Notes under the pieces: generated by a model | The model's database searches: none | Told to the model about the DNA's origin: nothing | The model's input: the letters and a program-made list of their open reading frames with translations, nothing else | Assembly (NCBI GenBank): GCA_963971575.1 | Contig: OZ020612.1 | Coordinates: 32,033,916 to 32,097,915, forward strand | Length of the DNA: 64,000 bases | Reading direction: 5' to 3' | DNA from: Liopterus haemorrhoidalis | Lineage: Eukaryota > Arthropoda > Insecta > Coleoptera > Dytiscidae | Part shown: positions 53,890 to 63,540 of the stretch, in pieces | How positions within the stretch are numbered: position 1 is the first letter of the stretch | Layout: every line of letters begins with the position of its first letter | Translations under genes and position numbers: made by a program

Positions 53890-56800
53890 GTGTCAGGTCT
53901 GCGGGTCTAAGAGATAAATACGTGAAAAAATATTTTACCCCTTTTAACATTCTTGGGGTCGATTTCGAAAAATCCCTTCTTATTGAGTGCTGCGGCCTTG
54001 AAAAGAATGTACTCCCAGAATTTTATATTTATAGGTATTTATAGTGAACGTTATATCGTATAAATATACTAATTTACCCTTTCAGGGGTAAAATTTTAAA
54101 AAAACGGTCTTAACTTTTTCTGGAGATTTTAATAACATACCTATGTGCCAAAAAGGAATGTTATAACACAACAAACACAGAAGATACCAAATATACCAAA
54201 TTCACCCATCATCCTTTAGGGCACTGGTGCTCCGCGAGCTTGTTGCAAGTGCTCCGCGAAATTTTTAAATCCGAATTATAATGTTGACTCCAATCCTATC
54301 TTATTACCCAGATAGAGCATTGACTCTACGGGCCTATATTATTCACTGTGCCAGACATAACTCTGTTTTTAATTTGTGACAATGAAAACAATTATTTGCT
54401 CGTCAGCATTCATATGTTTGTGGCGACATTTCCCTTCCTATCTCGCTGTCTGAAGTAAAAATTATTGAAATTTGTTGCGTCGCATTTCTCATTTCAATAT
54501 TTCAGTGTCTCCGTCAGATCCTCTGATATAGTCACATTTTATATGTTTTTATTTGGATTATGTTATGTGTTCATAAGTTATAACATCTGTAATTCAGGTC
54601 TTAGATAACTATCCGGTAAGGCATTTTTTATTAGTGAATTATTTTATTATGATACAGGCCAACCTACTCATTTAGCTCATTCTCTCTTTCGATCAGCTCT
54701 AAAGTGTGGGGAATCCCGCTATAGCTGTAGCCGTTTTACAGATATGAAATAACGGACAATACATGGATTGTACAATAGGGAAAAATTTTATGATCGCAGG
54801 GCTGTTGCGGCCTACTTGGAACTTCCAAAATAGACATTCATTACATAATAATCATATGGGGAATAACGTGAATTTTAGTGTTTACTGGTGGTTTTTGTAA
54901 TTTTGCTACAATATTAATACGTGTTTTTATGCAAGGTAATCAGTGAAATATTATAACATCAAATATTAATAAATAAGAATAATTTTAGGCATGTTTTTAT
55001 TAATATCTTAGGTTGAAATTGACCTTTTAGGTTATTTAGGTTAGGTTATATTTTAGGTTGAAATGGATTTATTTTAATCCACGAATTACACTCAGGTACA
55101 CAGCAATAATATTTCGACTTCGACATGATTTTTGTCTTATCATCCACTTTAATATAAGGTTATTTTCATTTATTATCATTTGATACCAGTAAAAACAATT
55201 TAAAACTGATTTTAAAATAATATAAAATAACATACAACTTAAGAAAACGTAACAATATAATAACAACACTAGTAAGATGCAAAAATATATTTTGATCCGA
55301 TATAACTCAATGTAAAAAGCGATAGAATGTCTATTTCTGTAGTTGCTTAAAATCTCGCCAGATGTCATATCGCTTAGCAATTTTTCCCTATGTTTTACTC
55401 GTATTAGGTGTATGTTAAACTCCTCCAGGGCCGATTCTACTATTAGGCAAGTTTAGGCGTCTGCCTAGGGCGACAACATTTTAAGGGCGGCAAAACAGCC
55501 GAAAAATTCAAAATCAAACAGCGAAAGGTTGTACAAATTAGAAAAAAATCTTATGTTATGTAATAATTATGTTTAATTTTCAATAAAAATAATATGTTTG
55601 TTTTGATGTATTTGTTTGTTTTTTTGCCTTTTTGATTTTGGTGCTCCGCGAATTTACCTTATGGTCAAAAGTGCTCCGTGACTTCAAAAAGGTTAAGAAC
55701 CACTGCTTTAGGGCAAAGTGGAACACGTTTTTAGACATTTGCATGAGTAACCTTTGTAATAAAAAATTAAGTAGATATCTCATCTGTCCAAAACGATGTT
55801 GAGGAACCCGTGAAACATGTTTTATCCCTTTTTGTCCCAATAGGAGTCGTATTTCGAAAAATATTTTCTTAGTAGATACTAATGTCATGGAAGAAATATT
55901 CTCCTCGAATTTCATGTTTTTAGGTACCTACATGGGACGTTCTATCGAATAAAAAAAAACACCAATTTACCCCTTTAAGGGAAAAATTAAAAAAAGGTCA
56001 AAACGCTTTCTAAACAATTTAAAAAGACACAACAAACACAGGACATGCAAAGATACTACAAGGGTTGATTAGGGCACAATCCTGAATTATATTTGTACCT
56101 ATGTACCTATATATGTATATGGGTCACCTTTGTAAGCAAAAACCAAGTCGATAAATCATCGTATCTAGGAGAAATTGAGGAATACTATTTGAGGAAAAAT
56201 ATTTTACCCCTTTTCACACCGTTGAGGGTCGAATTTCGATGAATCTCTTCTTATTGAGATCTTACGCCTTGGAAGAAATATACTTCCCGAATATTATATT
56301 TTTAGGTCCATTCGACGTTCTATCAAATAAAACAATACATAGTTACGAGTTTAAGGGTGAAATTAAAAAAAAAAAAACGGTCTTAACACTTTCTGAAGAT
56401 TTTTATGCCAAACCAGACAAACACTTTTATCAAACACTTATTTGCCAAAAAGGGGATGTTACAACTCAACAAACAAATACATCCCTTTAGGGGTCGTATG
56501 TCGGAAAATCACTTCTTATTGGGTGCTAATGTGATTGAAGGAATGCAATCTCCGAATTTCATGTATCCAGGTACATGGGATGTTTTATCGAATAAAAAAA
56601 TACCAATTTACCCCTTAAAGGGAAAAATAAAAAAAAAACACGGTAAAAACGCGTTCGTAACAATTTAAAAAGATATCTATATGCTAAAATAGAATGTTAC
56701 AATACAACAAACACAGGAGATACAAAGGGTTCTATAATTCACCCCGAATCTAGATTGGCCCCTTTAAGAATTGAATAGGGCAAAATTCTGAATTATATTT

Positions 56801-57415
56801 TTGTACATGTATATGGGTAACCACTGTAAACAAAAATTAATGAATATTGATATCTCACTGAATCCGAGTGATATTGAGGAATCCGTGAAAAATATTTAAC
56901 ACACCCTTTTTCACACCCTTAGAGGTTGAATTTTGAAAAATCCCTCCTAATTTAGTGCTTACGTTATGAAATAAATATACTTCCGAATTTTGTTTCTAGG
57001 TCCAGGAAAATTTCTATCGAATAAAAAATACCAATTTACCCCTTTAGGGATGAAATTCAAAAAAAACGATCAAAACAATTTCTAAAGATTTTAAAAAGAC
57101 CTATATGCCAAAAAGAAATGTTATAACTCAACAACCGCAGAAAATACAAAGGGTGCTATAATTTACCCTAAATGTAGATTCACCCCTTTAGGGATTAAGG
57201 TCTTTAGGGCAAAATCCTGAAATATATTTTTAAACATTTGTATGAGTAAACTATGTAAGCAAAATTCAAGGCGATATCTCATAGGGCCTAAAAGATACTG
57301 AGGAATCCGTGAAACCACATTTTACCCCTTTTCACCCCCCTTATACATTGAGTTTCGAAAAATCCCTTCTTAGTGGGTGTTTACATCATGGAGGGAATAT
57401 ATTCACAGGTATTCT
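53890..57415. repeat. ~400-bp tandem array split by a hAT
   Basis: Units share GAATTTCGAAAAATCCCTTC, TTATTGAGTGC, TTTTTAGGTACC, CGTTCTATCGAATAAAAAA, ACCAATTTACCCCTTTAAGG, GGAATGTTACAACTCAACAA and GGGCAAAATCCTGAATTATA. The first block occurs near 53967, 55853, 56234, 56503, 56934 and 57354. After removing the hAT (54222-55705), spacing is about 390, 380, 270, 430 and 420 bp, so one unit is shortened. No long frame persists. The GAATTTCGAAAAATCC text resembles a repeat common in insects, from memory only. Confidence 0.75.
54222..55705. mobile_element. hAT element inserted in the tandem array
   Basis: 1484 bp. Left CACTGGTGCTCCGCGAGC; right end as reverse complement CAGTGGTTCTTAACC. Exact 8-bp duplication CTTTAGGG (54214-54221 and 55706-55713). 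GTGCTCCGCGAA-type motifs occur at both sides. No transposase is recognised; a 103-codon minus frame (55069-55380) is AT-driven. Another hAT-like end CAGGGCCGATTCTACTA begins at 55426. Confidence 0.85.
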
Positions 57416-57456
57416 AGAAACCAAAAACATAAAATAAAACTTATTTATTTGATCTA

Positions 57457-57963
57457 ATGCTTCGTTCAGAAACTCTAAATTATAAATTAGAATTAACGTG
57501 AAATTAGTACTTAACATACAATTTGTACGTAGAAATTAAGCAGCATTCACAATAAAAATTAAGAAATGAAGCCACTGACAGATATTTTTATCGATTTCTA
57601 CTTTATCGATAGATATTTGGCAGCTGTTTACATTTGCTAATGAGTTTTTGAGTGTTTCATAGTTCTGAAAAGAATTAAAATAGAGGAAAAATGTATATTT
57701 ATACACATAGAAAAAACAAAGATGTTGATAGAAGCAAAAAAATATGGTCATAGAAATTTTTAGGTTGACAAGTGCTTACTGCACATGCGTCAATTATAAA
57801 TAAACGTAAGGATTTGAAGTCTACAAACATCTAATTTTAATTTATAAGTATAAGTATTAATTTTGAAGGTTGTGAACTGTAACGTACAGTTACGTATAAA
57901 AACATTTACTTTAATTCTAAGTACTAATTCTAATTCCTAATTTCGAGGTTCTGAACGCAGCAT
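57457..57963. mobile_element. TIR element with ATGCTKCGTTCAGAA ends
   Basis: 507 bp. Left ATGCTTCGTTCAGAAACTCT and right (reverse complement) ATGCTGCGTTCAGAACCTCG; the inverted match extends over AAATTA..AATTAGAATTA. TA lies on both sides (57455-57456 and 57964-57965). Related ends are seen at 11928-12575. No coding. Confidence 0.7.
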
Positions 57964-58758
57964 TACTGTTGATAATTTGTTGTTTTGAACTGCATGCACA
58001 CATTAAAGTAAATAAATAAAATAAATGACATTTTTATTTATTTAACTGTAGATTCATCCTATAATATAATACGCCTGTTTGTATGTTCGTATGTTCGGTA
58101 TGTTCGACCGGTCGTTTCTTCATTCCCCGATAGAGGCGCGCATATGTTAATTATTTATGTCAAAATTGTTTAAAATATATTGTTGATGCAATAATAGTGA
58201 ATTTTCTACGAACACTTTTTATAATTATTATAAGATGCAATAATAGTGAATATTCTACGAACACTTTTTATAATAATTGATAGAATTGTAGAATTTTTGT
58301 TTTGAGTGTTGACATTAAATTAGTAAAAATGACAGTTGTGTTTTTCATTAAAAAATCACTTCACAATTATTAATTTTGTTGTGAAATACACGGATCGGTT
58401 TTTTTACGAAACAAAACACAGAAAAACGTTATCCTTCCGTGATATTCGACATTTTTGATTAAAATTATTATTAGCAGAAAAATAATTATTTTAAAAAATA
58501 TTTGGTTTTGATGAAAGTAAGAAAAATGTGAATTTTTTTTCTTTATTATTATTTTTTCAATGCTTTATTATTTTTTTATTTCTACGATTTATAGGACAAG
58601 ATTTACAATATCCCACTGCAAACTCTATACAGATGGCAGCACATAACGACTACACTAAATAATTCAAGAATTATCAGTGGCTCTATAACAATGGTTTCTG
58701 TTTATTTATCACATTAAAATATCATTTACCTTTTAGTTTAGGTTAGATTCACCTTAAA

Positions 58759-58916
58759 TAGGGTGACCAGATTTTACTGAAGGGAAATCGGGATACAGGA
58801 AAAAAAAAAGTCCTCTCACCTCCACATTTTATTCAATTTAAAGTGAAGAGCAAAAAAAAAAAAAATCGGGCGTCCCGAGAACAGTTTTCGGGACACCGGG
58901 ACGGATGGTCACCCTA
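58759..58916. mobile_element. hAT MITE inside Helitron copy 2
   Basis: Same insertion as 7676-7826: TAGGGTGACCA to TGGTCACCCTA, right flank CCTTAAAA. It has a small TTTTATTCAATTT insertion relative to copy 1. Confidence 0.85.
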
Positions 58917-59465
58917 CCTTAAAAGCACTATCTTAGGTTATGGTTGATAACTGTTTATTTTATTTTTTTTTTTATAAACCACCTAAAAATAAATTGTATT
59001 TTAACTGTTCTGTGCAGGGCTAGGGACAGTGATTCACCTTAAAAGCACTATCTTAGGTTATGGTTGATAACTGTTTTTTTTTTTTTTTATAAACCACCTA
59101 AGAATAAATTGTATTTTAACTGTTCTGTACAGGGCTAGGGACAGTGATTCACCTTAAAAGCACTATCTTAGGTTATGGTTGATAACTGTTTTTTTTTTTT
59201 TTATAAACCACCTAAAAATAACTTGTATTTTAACTGTTCTGTGCAGGGCTAGGGACAGTGATTCACCTTAAAAGCACTATCTTAGGTTATGGTTGATAAC
59301 TGTTTATTTTTTATAAACCACCTAAAAATAAATTGTATTTTAACTGTTCTGTGCAGGGCCAGGGACAGTGATTCATCTTAAAAGCACTATCTTAGGTTAT
59401 GGTTGACAACTGTTTATTTTTTATTTTTTTATAAACAACCTTAAAATAAATTGTGTTTTAAAAGT
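58917..59465. repeat. ~110-bp tandem repeat in Helitron copy 2, 5 units
   Basis: CTTAAAAGCACTATCTTAGG starts units at about 58918, 59038, 59153, 59268 and 59378. The units differ mainly in the length of a T tract. Confidence 0.85.
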
Positions 59466-59877
59466 TCTGCACAGTCCCACCTGTTTATAATCTCTGTATA
59501 TTGAACAAATGACGTGTGTGTGACGCATGCACAGTGTTCAGTGGGATATTGTAAATCTACCCCCTGATTTGAGATATAGTGTAAGTATGCTTTTTTCCGT
59601 GTGCCCTTTTTGCCGTGTGTGTATTTTTTCATGTGTAATTTTTTCCGTGTGCGTATTAATACGTGTGCGTTTTTTCCGTGTGCGTATTTTTATATTATAT
59701 AAGAAAATGGAAAATTTATTTTAATAAATATATTTTAAATTTAACGTCTCAAATCATTTTTTTAGTTTTAACATTATAAATATAATGCACTGAGTGAAAA
59801 TGAATCGTTTTCCCATCTTAAAAAGTTAATGAATTAATAATTCGGAATAATGCTCATTATTTGTCCAGTTTTTAATA

Positions 59878-59973
59878 ATGGGCGAAGAGTTGATTCAATT
59901 TGAATTGGATGAAGTTAGGCGTATGGTTAGAGAAAAAAGTCTGAGGTGTCGAGCAAGATCCACATTAAGGTAA
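59878..59973 (+). CDS. Small conserved frame in Helitron tail, copy 2
   Basis: Same 31-codon frame as 8554-8649 (MGEELIQFELDEVRRM) with one A-to-V change; start, stop and the GTAA splice-donor-like end are kept. Not recognised. Since the two Helitrons are young, conservation alone does not prove function. Confidence 0.3.
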   Translation: MGEELIQFELDEVRRMVREKSLRCRARSTLR

Positions 59974-59981
59974 CGATTTGT

Positions 59982-60000
59982 TTGCCAACACAGTTGGCAA
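59982..60000 (+). other. Helitron 3' hairpin, copy 2
   Basis: TTGCCAAC (59982-59989) and GTTGGCAA (59993-60000), loop ACA, identical to copy 1. Confidence 0.9.
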
Positions 60001-60012
60001 CAGGTGCACTAG

Positions 60013-60262
60013 TTATTTACATAATGTAGGAAGTAACATTAATTTAATTAAATAAATAATTATTTCTATATGATTACATAGATTGCAAAAATATTGTTGT
60101 CTAGCGCCTACGCACAATATTTTGTGTTGATACTGCACTTGATGATAATGGAATGCTATATGGCACACGTATTCTTCATGAAAATTAAATCATTTTGACC
60201 CCCATCCCTTATTGTGAACAATGGCAGATTCAAGTTGGCTGCGAAAAGAGCTCGCCAAGTAC
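60013..60262. other. AT-rich spacer, nothing recognised
   Basis: No features were recognised. Confidence 0.4.
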
Positions 60263-60271
60263 GATAACCAG

Positions 60272-60587
60272 AGCCGCAGTAGGGGGGGGGGCTGGTCGCA
60301 CTAAGGAAAAGGGCGCTGACGGGCTTGACTAAGGGGCGCCATTGCGAAGGAGAGGACTATTTTTTTTTTGCTCATCACTTAGATTTTGGGAAGTGAGGAC
60401 CTTTTTTTTCTCGTCACTTGGATTTTGAGAGGTGAGGACCTTTTTTTTTCTTATCACTTGGATTTTGGGAGGTGAGGACCTTTTTTTTGCTCCTCACTTA
60501 AATTTTGAAAGGTGAGAACCTTGTTTTTATTTGCCAAGGGCGCCAAAACACGGTTTGCCCCTAGCGCAAGTTTTCCTTACTGCGGCT
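60272..60587. mobile_element. TIR element (AGCCGCAGTA ends) with tandem T-tract modules
   Basis: AGCCGCAGTA (60272-60281) and its inverse TACTGCGGCT (60578-60587) bound 316 bp. Inside are four to five tandem copies of a ~42-bp unit, TTGGATTTTGGGAGGTGAGG with ACC and a T tract, between 60360 and 60535, and GGGCGC-rich arms. No convincing target duplication. hAT-like by composition. Confidence 0.6.
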
Positions 60588-60879
60588 AACAATACCTAAT
60601 TTTTACAACTGAGCAAAATATCTAAATACATATTAGTAGACTGGAGCTTTAGAATTTGCCACATTGTGCACGTACGAGGTCTTTTCAAAAAGTATCGCGA
60701 ATTTTGAATTTCCGCGGGTTACGTATATTCGATTTTTGATTTTTTGTGGCGTTATGTTGGTACCCATGTCTCTCACTTATGCCGACAAGTTCGGCCATTT
60801 TGAATGTTCAGTTAATTTTTGACAGTTGCTTTGCTTGCACGTGTTTTGGCTCGTCTTCGATTTTTGCCTATACCAAAAA

Positions 60880-61070
60880 ATGGATCAAAGAATCTGTATC
60901 AAATTTTGTGTGAAAAACAAAATTAAGTGCGCGGACGCATTCCGAATGTTGACTGTGGCATATGGTGAAGCTACCTTGGATCGAAGCAACGTTTATCGGT
61001 GGTACAAAATGTTCTCAGAGGGCCGAGAAGATGTGAACGACGAAGAGCGTGTCGGACGCCCGAGCACACA
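60880..61070 (+). pseudogene. Mariner transposase, N-terminal remnant
   Basis: The start at 60880 (MDQRICIKFCVKNKIKC) is chosen because this is the family's usual N-terminus; the upstream ATG at 60826 adds an unrelated leader. The helix-turn-helix and linker are present: ADAFRMLTVAYGEATLDRSN, VYRWYKMFSEGREDV and ERVGRPSTH. The linker GRPST is normally followed by the second DNA-binding helix and the catalytic core; here the frame runs over the deletion joint near 61065 and stops at 61095. Confidence 0.85.
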
Positions 61071-61367
61071 TCGTTGCTTGTGCGCGAATTTTTGACCAAA
61101 AACAACACACTAATAATGCCGCAGCCACCGTATTCCCCAGATCTGGCCCCCTGTGACTTTTTCTTGTTCCCGAAACTGAAGAGACCCATGAAAGGACTAC
61201 GCTACGCTACGAGTGAGGAGATAAAGACGGCATCGAAGGAGGAGCTGAACAAGATCACAAAAAATGATTTTTTCAAGTGCTTCGAGGATTGGAAAAAACG
61301 TTGGCACAAGTGTATAATATCTGGTGGGGATTACTTTGAAGGGGACAAAATAGATATTCATGAATAA
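61063..61367 (+). pseudogene. Mariner transposase, C-terminal remnant
   Basis: After the deletion the protein resumes with HTSLLVREFLTKNNTLIM, then PPYSPDLAPCDFFLFPKLKR, which holds the third catalytic Asp (in APCD), then GLRYATSEEIKTASKEELNK and WKKRWHKCIISGGDYFEGDK, the mariner C-terminus. The first two catalytic residues lie in the deleted part (roughly 200 residues by comparison with family length). The two remnants are in different frames. The natural stop is at 61365-61367. Confidence 0.85.
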
Positions 61368-61434
61368 ATAAATAATTTTTGAAAAAAACAAATTCGCGAT
61401 ACTTTTTGAACAGACCTCGTATATCCATTACTTT

Positions 61435-62285
61435 ATTTACAAGATATCATCCATTATTCATTCTGTGGCCCAAAAAAGTAATTTCCGAAATGTCTAATAA
61501 ATTTTCTGTAAAATCTTCCAAGGTCCTCTTCTATTCATATAATGTCGTAGATTACGAATTTGCTATCAAAATGGCTAAAAATATTTTTTCGGACACAACA
61601 CAATATTAAATGCAGCAAATCTTTAGATTAACTCTATTTTTGAAATCTACGACTTCTAAATACCTGCAATTGACATACAACTCAGCAAATTAGATGTAAA
61701 TAGCAAAATTCTATTTTCGAGCATTATCTGAGACCAGGTGCTGCGGACAAAGCTAAGCAAATAGATGCATGTCGTATATACAATAGAGTCATTCCGAACG
61801 GATATGTCAGATTATTTATTTTATTTCGGGAAAAGCCCGAATAATAACAAGTCTGACGTATGCCTTTTATTATTTAATTTTTGTAATTAGCAGGTCGAGA
61901 GCGATATAAAAGGTGTCGAAAAAATACGAAGTTGGGACTTTCCACATTCCGGCCACTATCTTATATTCGGCGCCCCTCAAAGAAAAATTCTGCATTTATT
62001 CTTGCAGCCATGGATATGCCGTACAAATCTGGGAAGAATCGAATCAAAATATTGATAAACACAGATTTGCCGTCACAGAGTATATCATTATGTCTCAAAA
62101 TTGGGGAAAAAATCTATAAAAATTGAAAAATTTCGCCATTTTGATAAGAAATTCGTAATCTACGATATTAAATTAATATAAAACGACCCATTTCATATGA
62201 AATTCAGTAGAGATTTCGGAAATCAGTTTTTTGGCTCCTAGAATCAATTATGGACGATATCTTGTAAACCAAGTGACTGATATTC
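61435..62285. repeat. ~850-bp inverted-repeat element
   Basis: The plus strand at 61435-61590 (ACAAGATATCATCCATTATT, TTTCCGAAATGTCTAATAAA, GTAGATTACGAATTTGCTAT, CAAAATGGC) is inverted, with moderate divergence, at about 62110-62285 (ACAAGATATCGTCCATAATT, TTTCCGAAATCTCTACTGAA, GTAGATTACGAATTTCTTAT). Arms are about 155-175 bp, with a 520-bp middle. It starts right after the mariner. No protein recognised. Confidence 0.7.
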
Positions 62286-62289
62286 GCGT

Positions 62290-63006
62290 ACGACGCGGAA
62301 AATTGTAGCTAAAGGTCCATTCTACAAAAATGCATTTAGCTATTTTGCTCTATCGTAAAATTTAGTTATCGTTATCATACTTGACGGGCTATTCTCGCCA
62401 CCATCTTGAATTATAATTGCATTTATACGAGTTAACCTAAAATTAACTACCTACCAAATTTCTGTAGATATTTAAATCAATTGTTCTTAGATATAAACAG
62501 AAGTAACTTGAAAAATATTCTTTTCTTTGGCTCTCGCAAGATTTTATGAGCACGACGATACATACACTTATCTCGATGTCTTTTTGACTACTTTTCCACG
62601 GAATCCGTCTAATGTCGTATGACTATATAAGACGGTATTATATATAATAATATTTGAAAAAGAAATAAATAAAATAAAAATAATAACTATCGGCGTATAA
62701 AACACACTCAATTTTTAAGACAAATTTTTAGTTGAAAATAGAAATAATAATGAAAATAGCAATAATAATGAAAATTTGCAATCCAAAATCATTACAACAC
62801 TGAAATCTCAAATATATTTTGTTATAGTTTATGTATTTACGATCAATACTGCAACAATCTCCATCTTCAAACTGATAACGGAAACATCTTTTACCAAAAT
62901 ACACCAAATTACCTAGCATATAATAACAAACCGAAACTTGTAATATTTCAAATGTATATACAGATTTTGTAAAATCTGAAACACTGCAAAGCGAAATTCT
63001 ATAAAG
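62290..63006. other. AT-rich spacer, nothing recognised
   Basis: GGCGTATAAAACACAC at 62694 recalls the 47.8-kb palindrome family; otherwise no feature. Confidence 0.35.
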
Positions 63007-63059
63007 TAGAAATTAAATATCAAAATTCAAACCTGACGGAATTTTGATATTAATTTCTA
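63007..63059. other. Long near-perfect hairpin
   Basis: TAGAAATTAAATATCAAAAT (63007-63026, continuing TC) is inverted at 63039-63059 with one missing base, loop of 10 nt. As RNA it would form a ~21-bp stem. It could be a MITE remnant or a small-RNA precursor; nothing else supports either. Confidence 0.45.
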
Positions 63060-63464
63060 TCTTGTATTATTTAATTAGTTTTCTGCAAATGCTCTATTCC
63101 CATTGTTCTTAAAATTAAACATAAACAATCTGAACTATCGAACAAAACGTCGGCTAGTCACGTTTGTCCAGGTAGGCTACTAAAGAAAGATACAACCTTT
63201 TTATAAGTCTGGGCCATTGATAGAAGATGACCTTTCAAGGAATTCAACTTAGAAAGCCTGAGGCTAAACTATAATCACGAACAAATTCTTTAACATTATT
63301 TAAACGCTATACGTATGGAAATATATCCATATTGATTAAGAAAACGTGTAGAGGCAGATTTAAATAATTTTAGAATGAAACGAAATAATATTAGATGTTC
63401 ATATAAAATTTGTATATAACTTTTACTATAATATCTTGAATTCACATATACATATATCTATTTA
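63060..63464. other. AT-rich spacer, nothing recognised
   Basis: No features were recognised. Confidence 0.4.
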
Positions 63465-63540
63465 CAGGAGCGGACTGGCAATAACTGTGATTATTGGGCA
63501 AAGTGGGCCGGCTGACTTTTTTTATTTTACAAAATCATTA
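63465..63540. mobile_element. hAT-like left end
   Basis: CAGGAGCGGACTGGCAATAA then GGGCAAAGTGGGCCGGCTG resembles hAT ends of the CAG.GGCGGACTGGC kind. No right end is visible, so the element either runs out of the window or is truncated. Confidence 0.35.

Larger units (their letters stand above)
58057..60012 (+). mobile_element. Helitron, non-autonomous, copy 2
   Basis: 1956 bp, TC at 58057 preceded by A, CTAG at 60009-60012 followed by T. Close to identical to copy 1 (6724-8688) over long stretches. Differences: a ~30-40-bp deletion near 58289, lack of the 212-bp segment, and five instead of three units of the ~110-bp repeat. No Rep/helicase. Confidence 0.92.
60675..61419 (+). mobile_element. 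Mariner element (DD34D type), internally deleted
   Basis: 745 bp. Ends CGAGGTCTTTTCAAAAAGTA and (reverse complement) CGAGGTCTGTTCAAAAAGTA, continuing TCGCGAATTT, flanked by TA (60673-60674 and 61420-61421). It keeps both transposase ends and has lost the middle. Confidence 0.92.

Noticed and set aside
55069..55380. 103-codon minus frame inside a hAT, and a 111-codon frame at 55580-55915
   Set aside because: AT-driven composition, no motif; the second one crosses the hAT border at 55705, so it cannot be a real gene of either part.
56239..56668. Frames with NKKIPIYPLKGKIKKK-like text in the 400-bp array
   Set aside because: They come from the repeated A-rich unit and are not maintained in other units.
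61913..62126. Two overlapping 64-68-codon frames in the middle of the inverted repeat
   Set aside because: No known motif, and overlap in two frames of the same strand argues against real coding.
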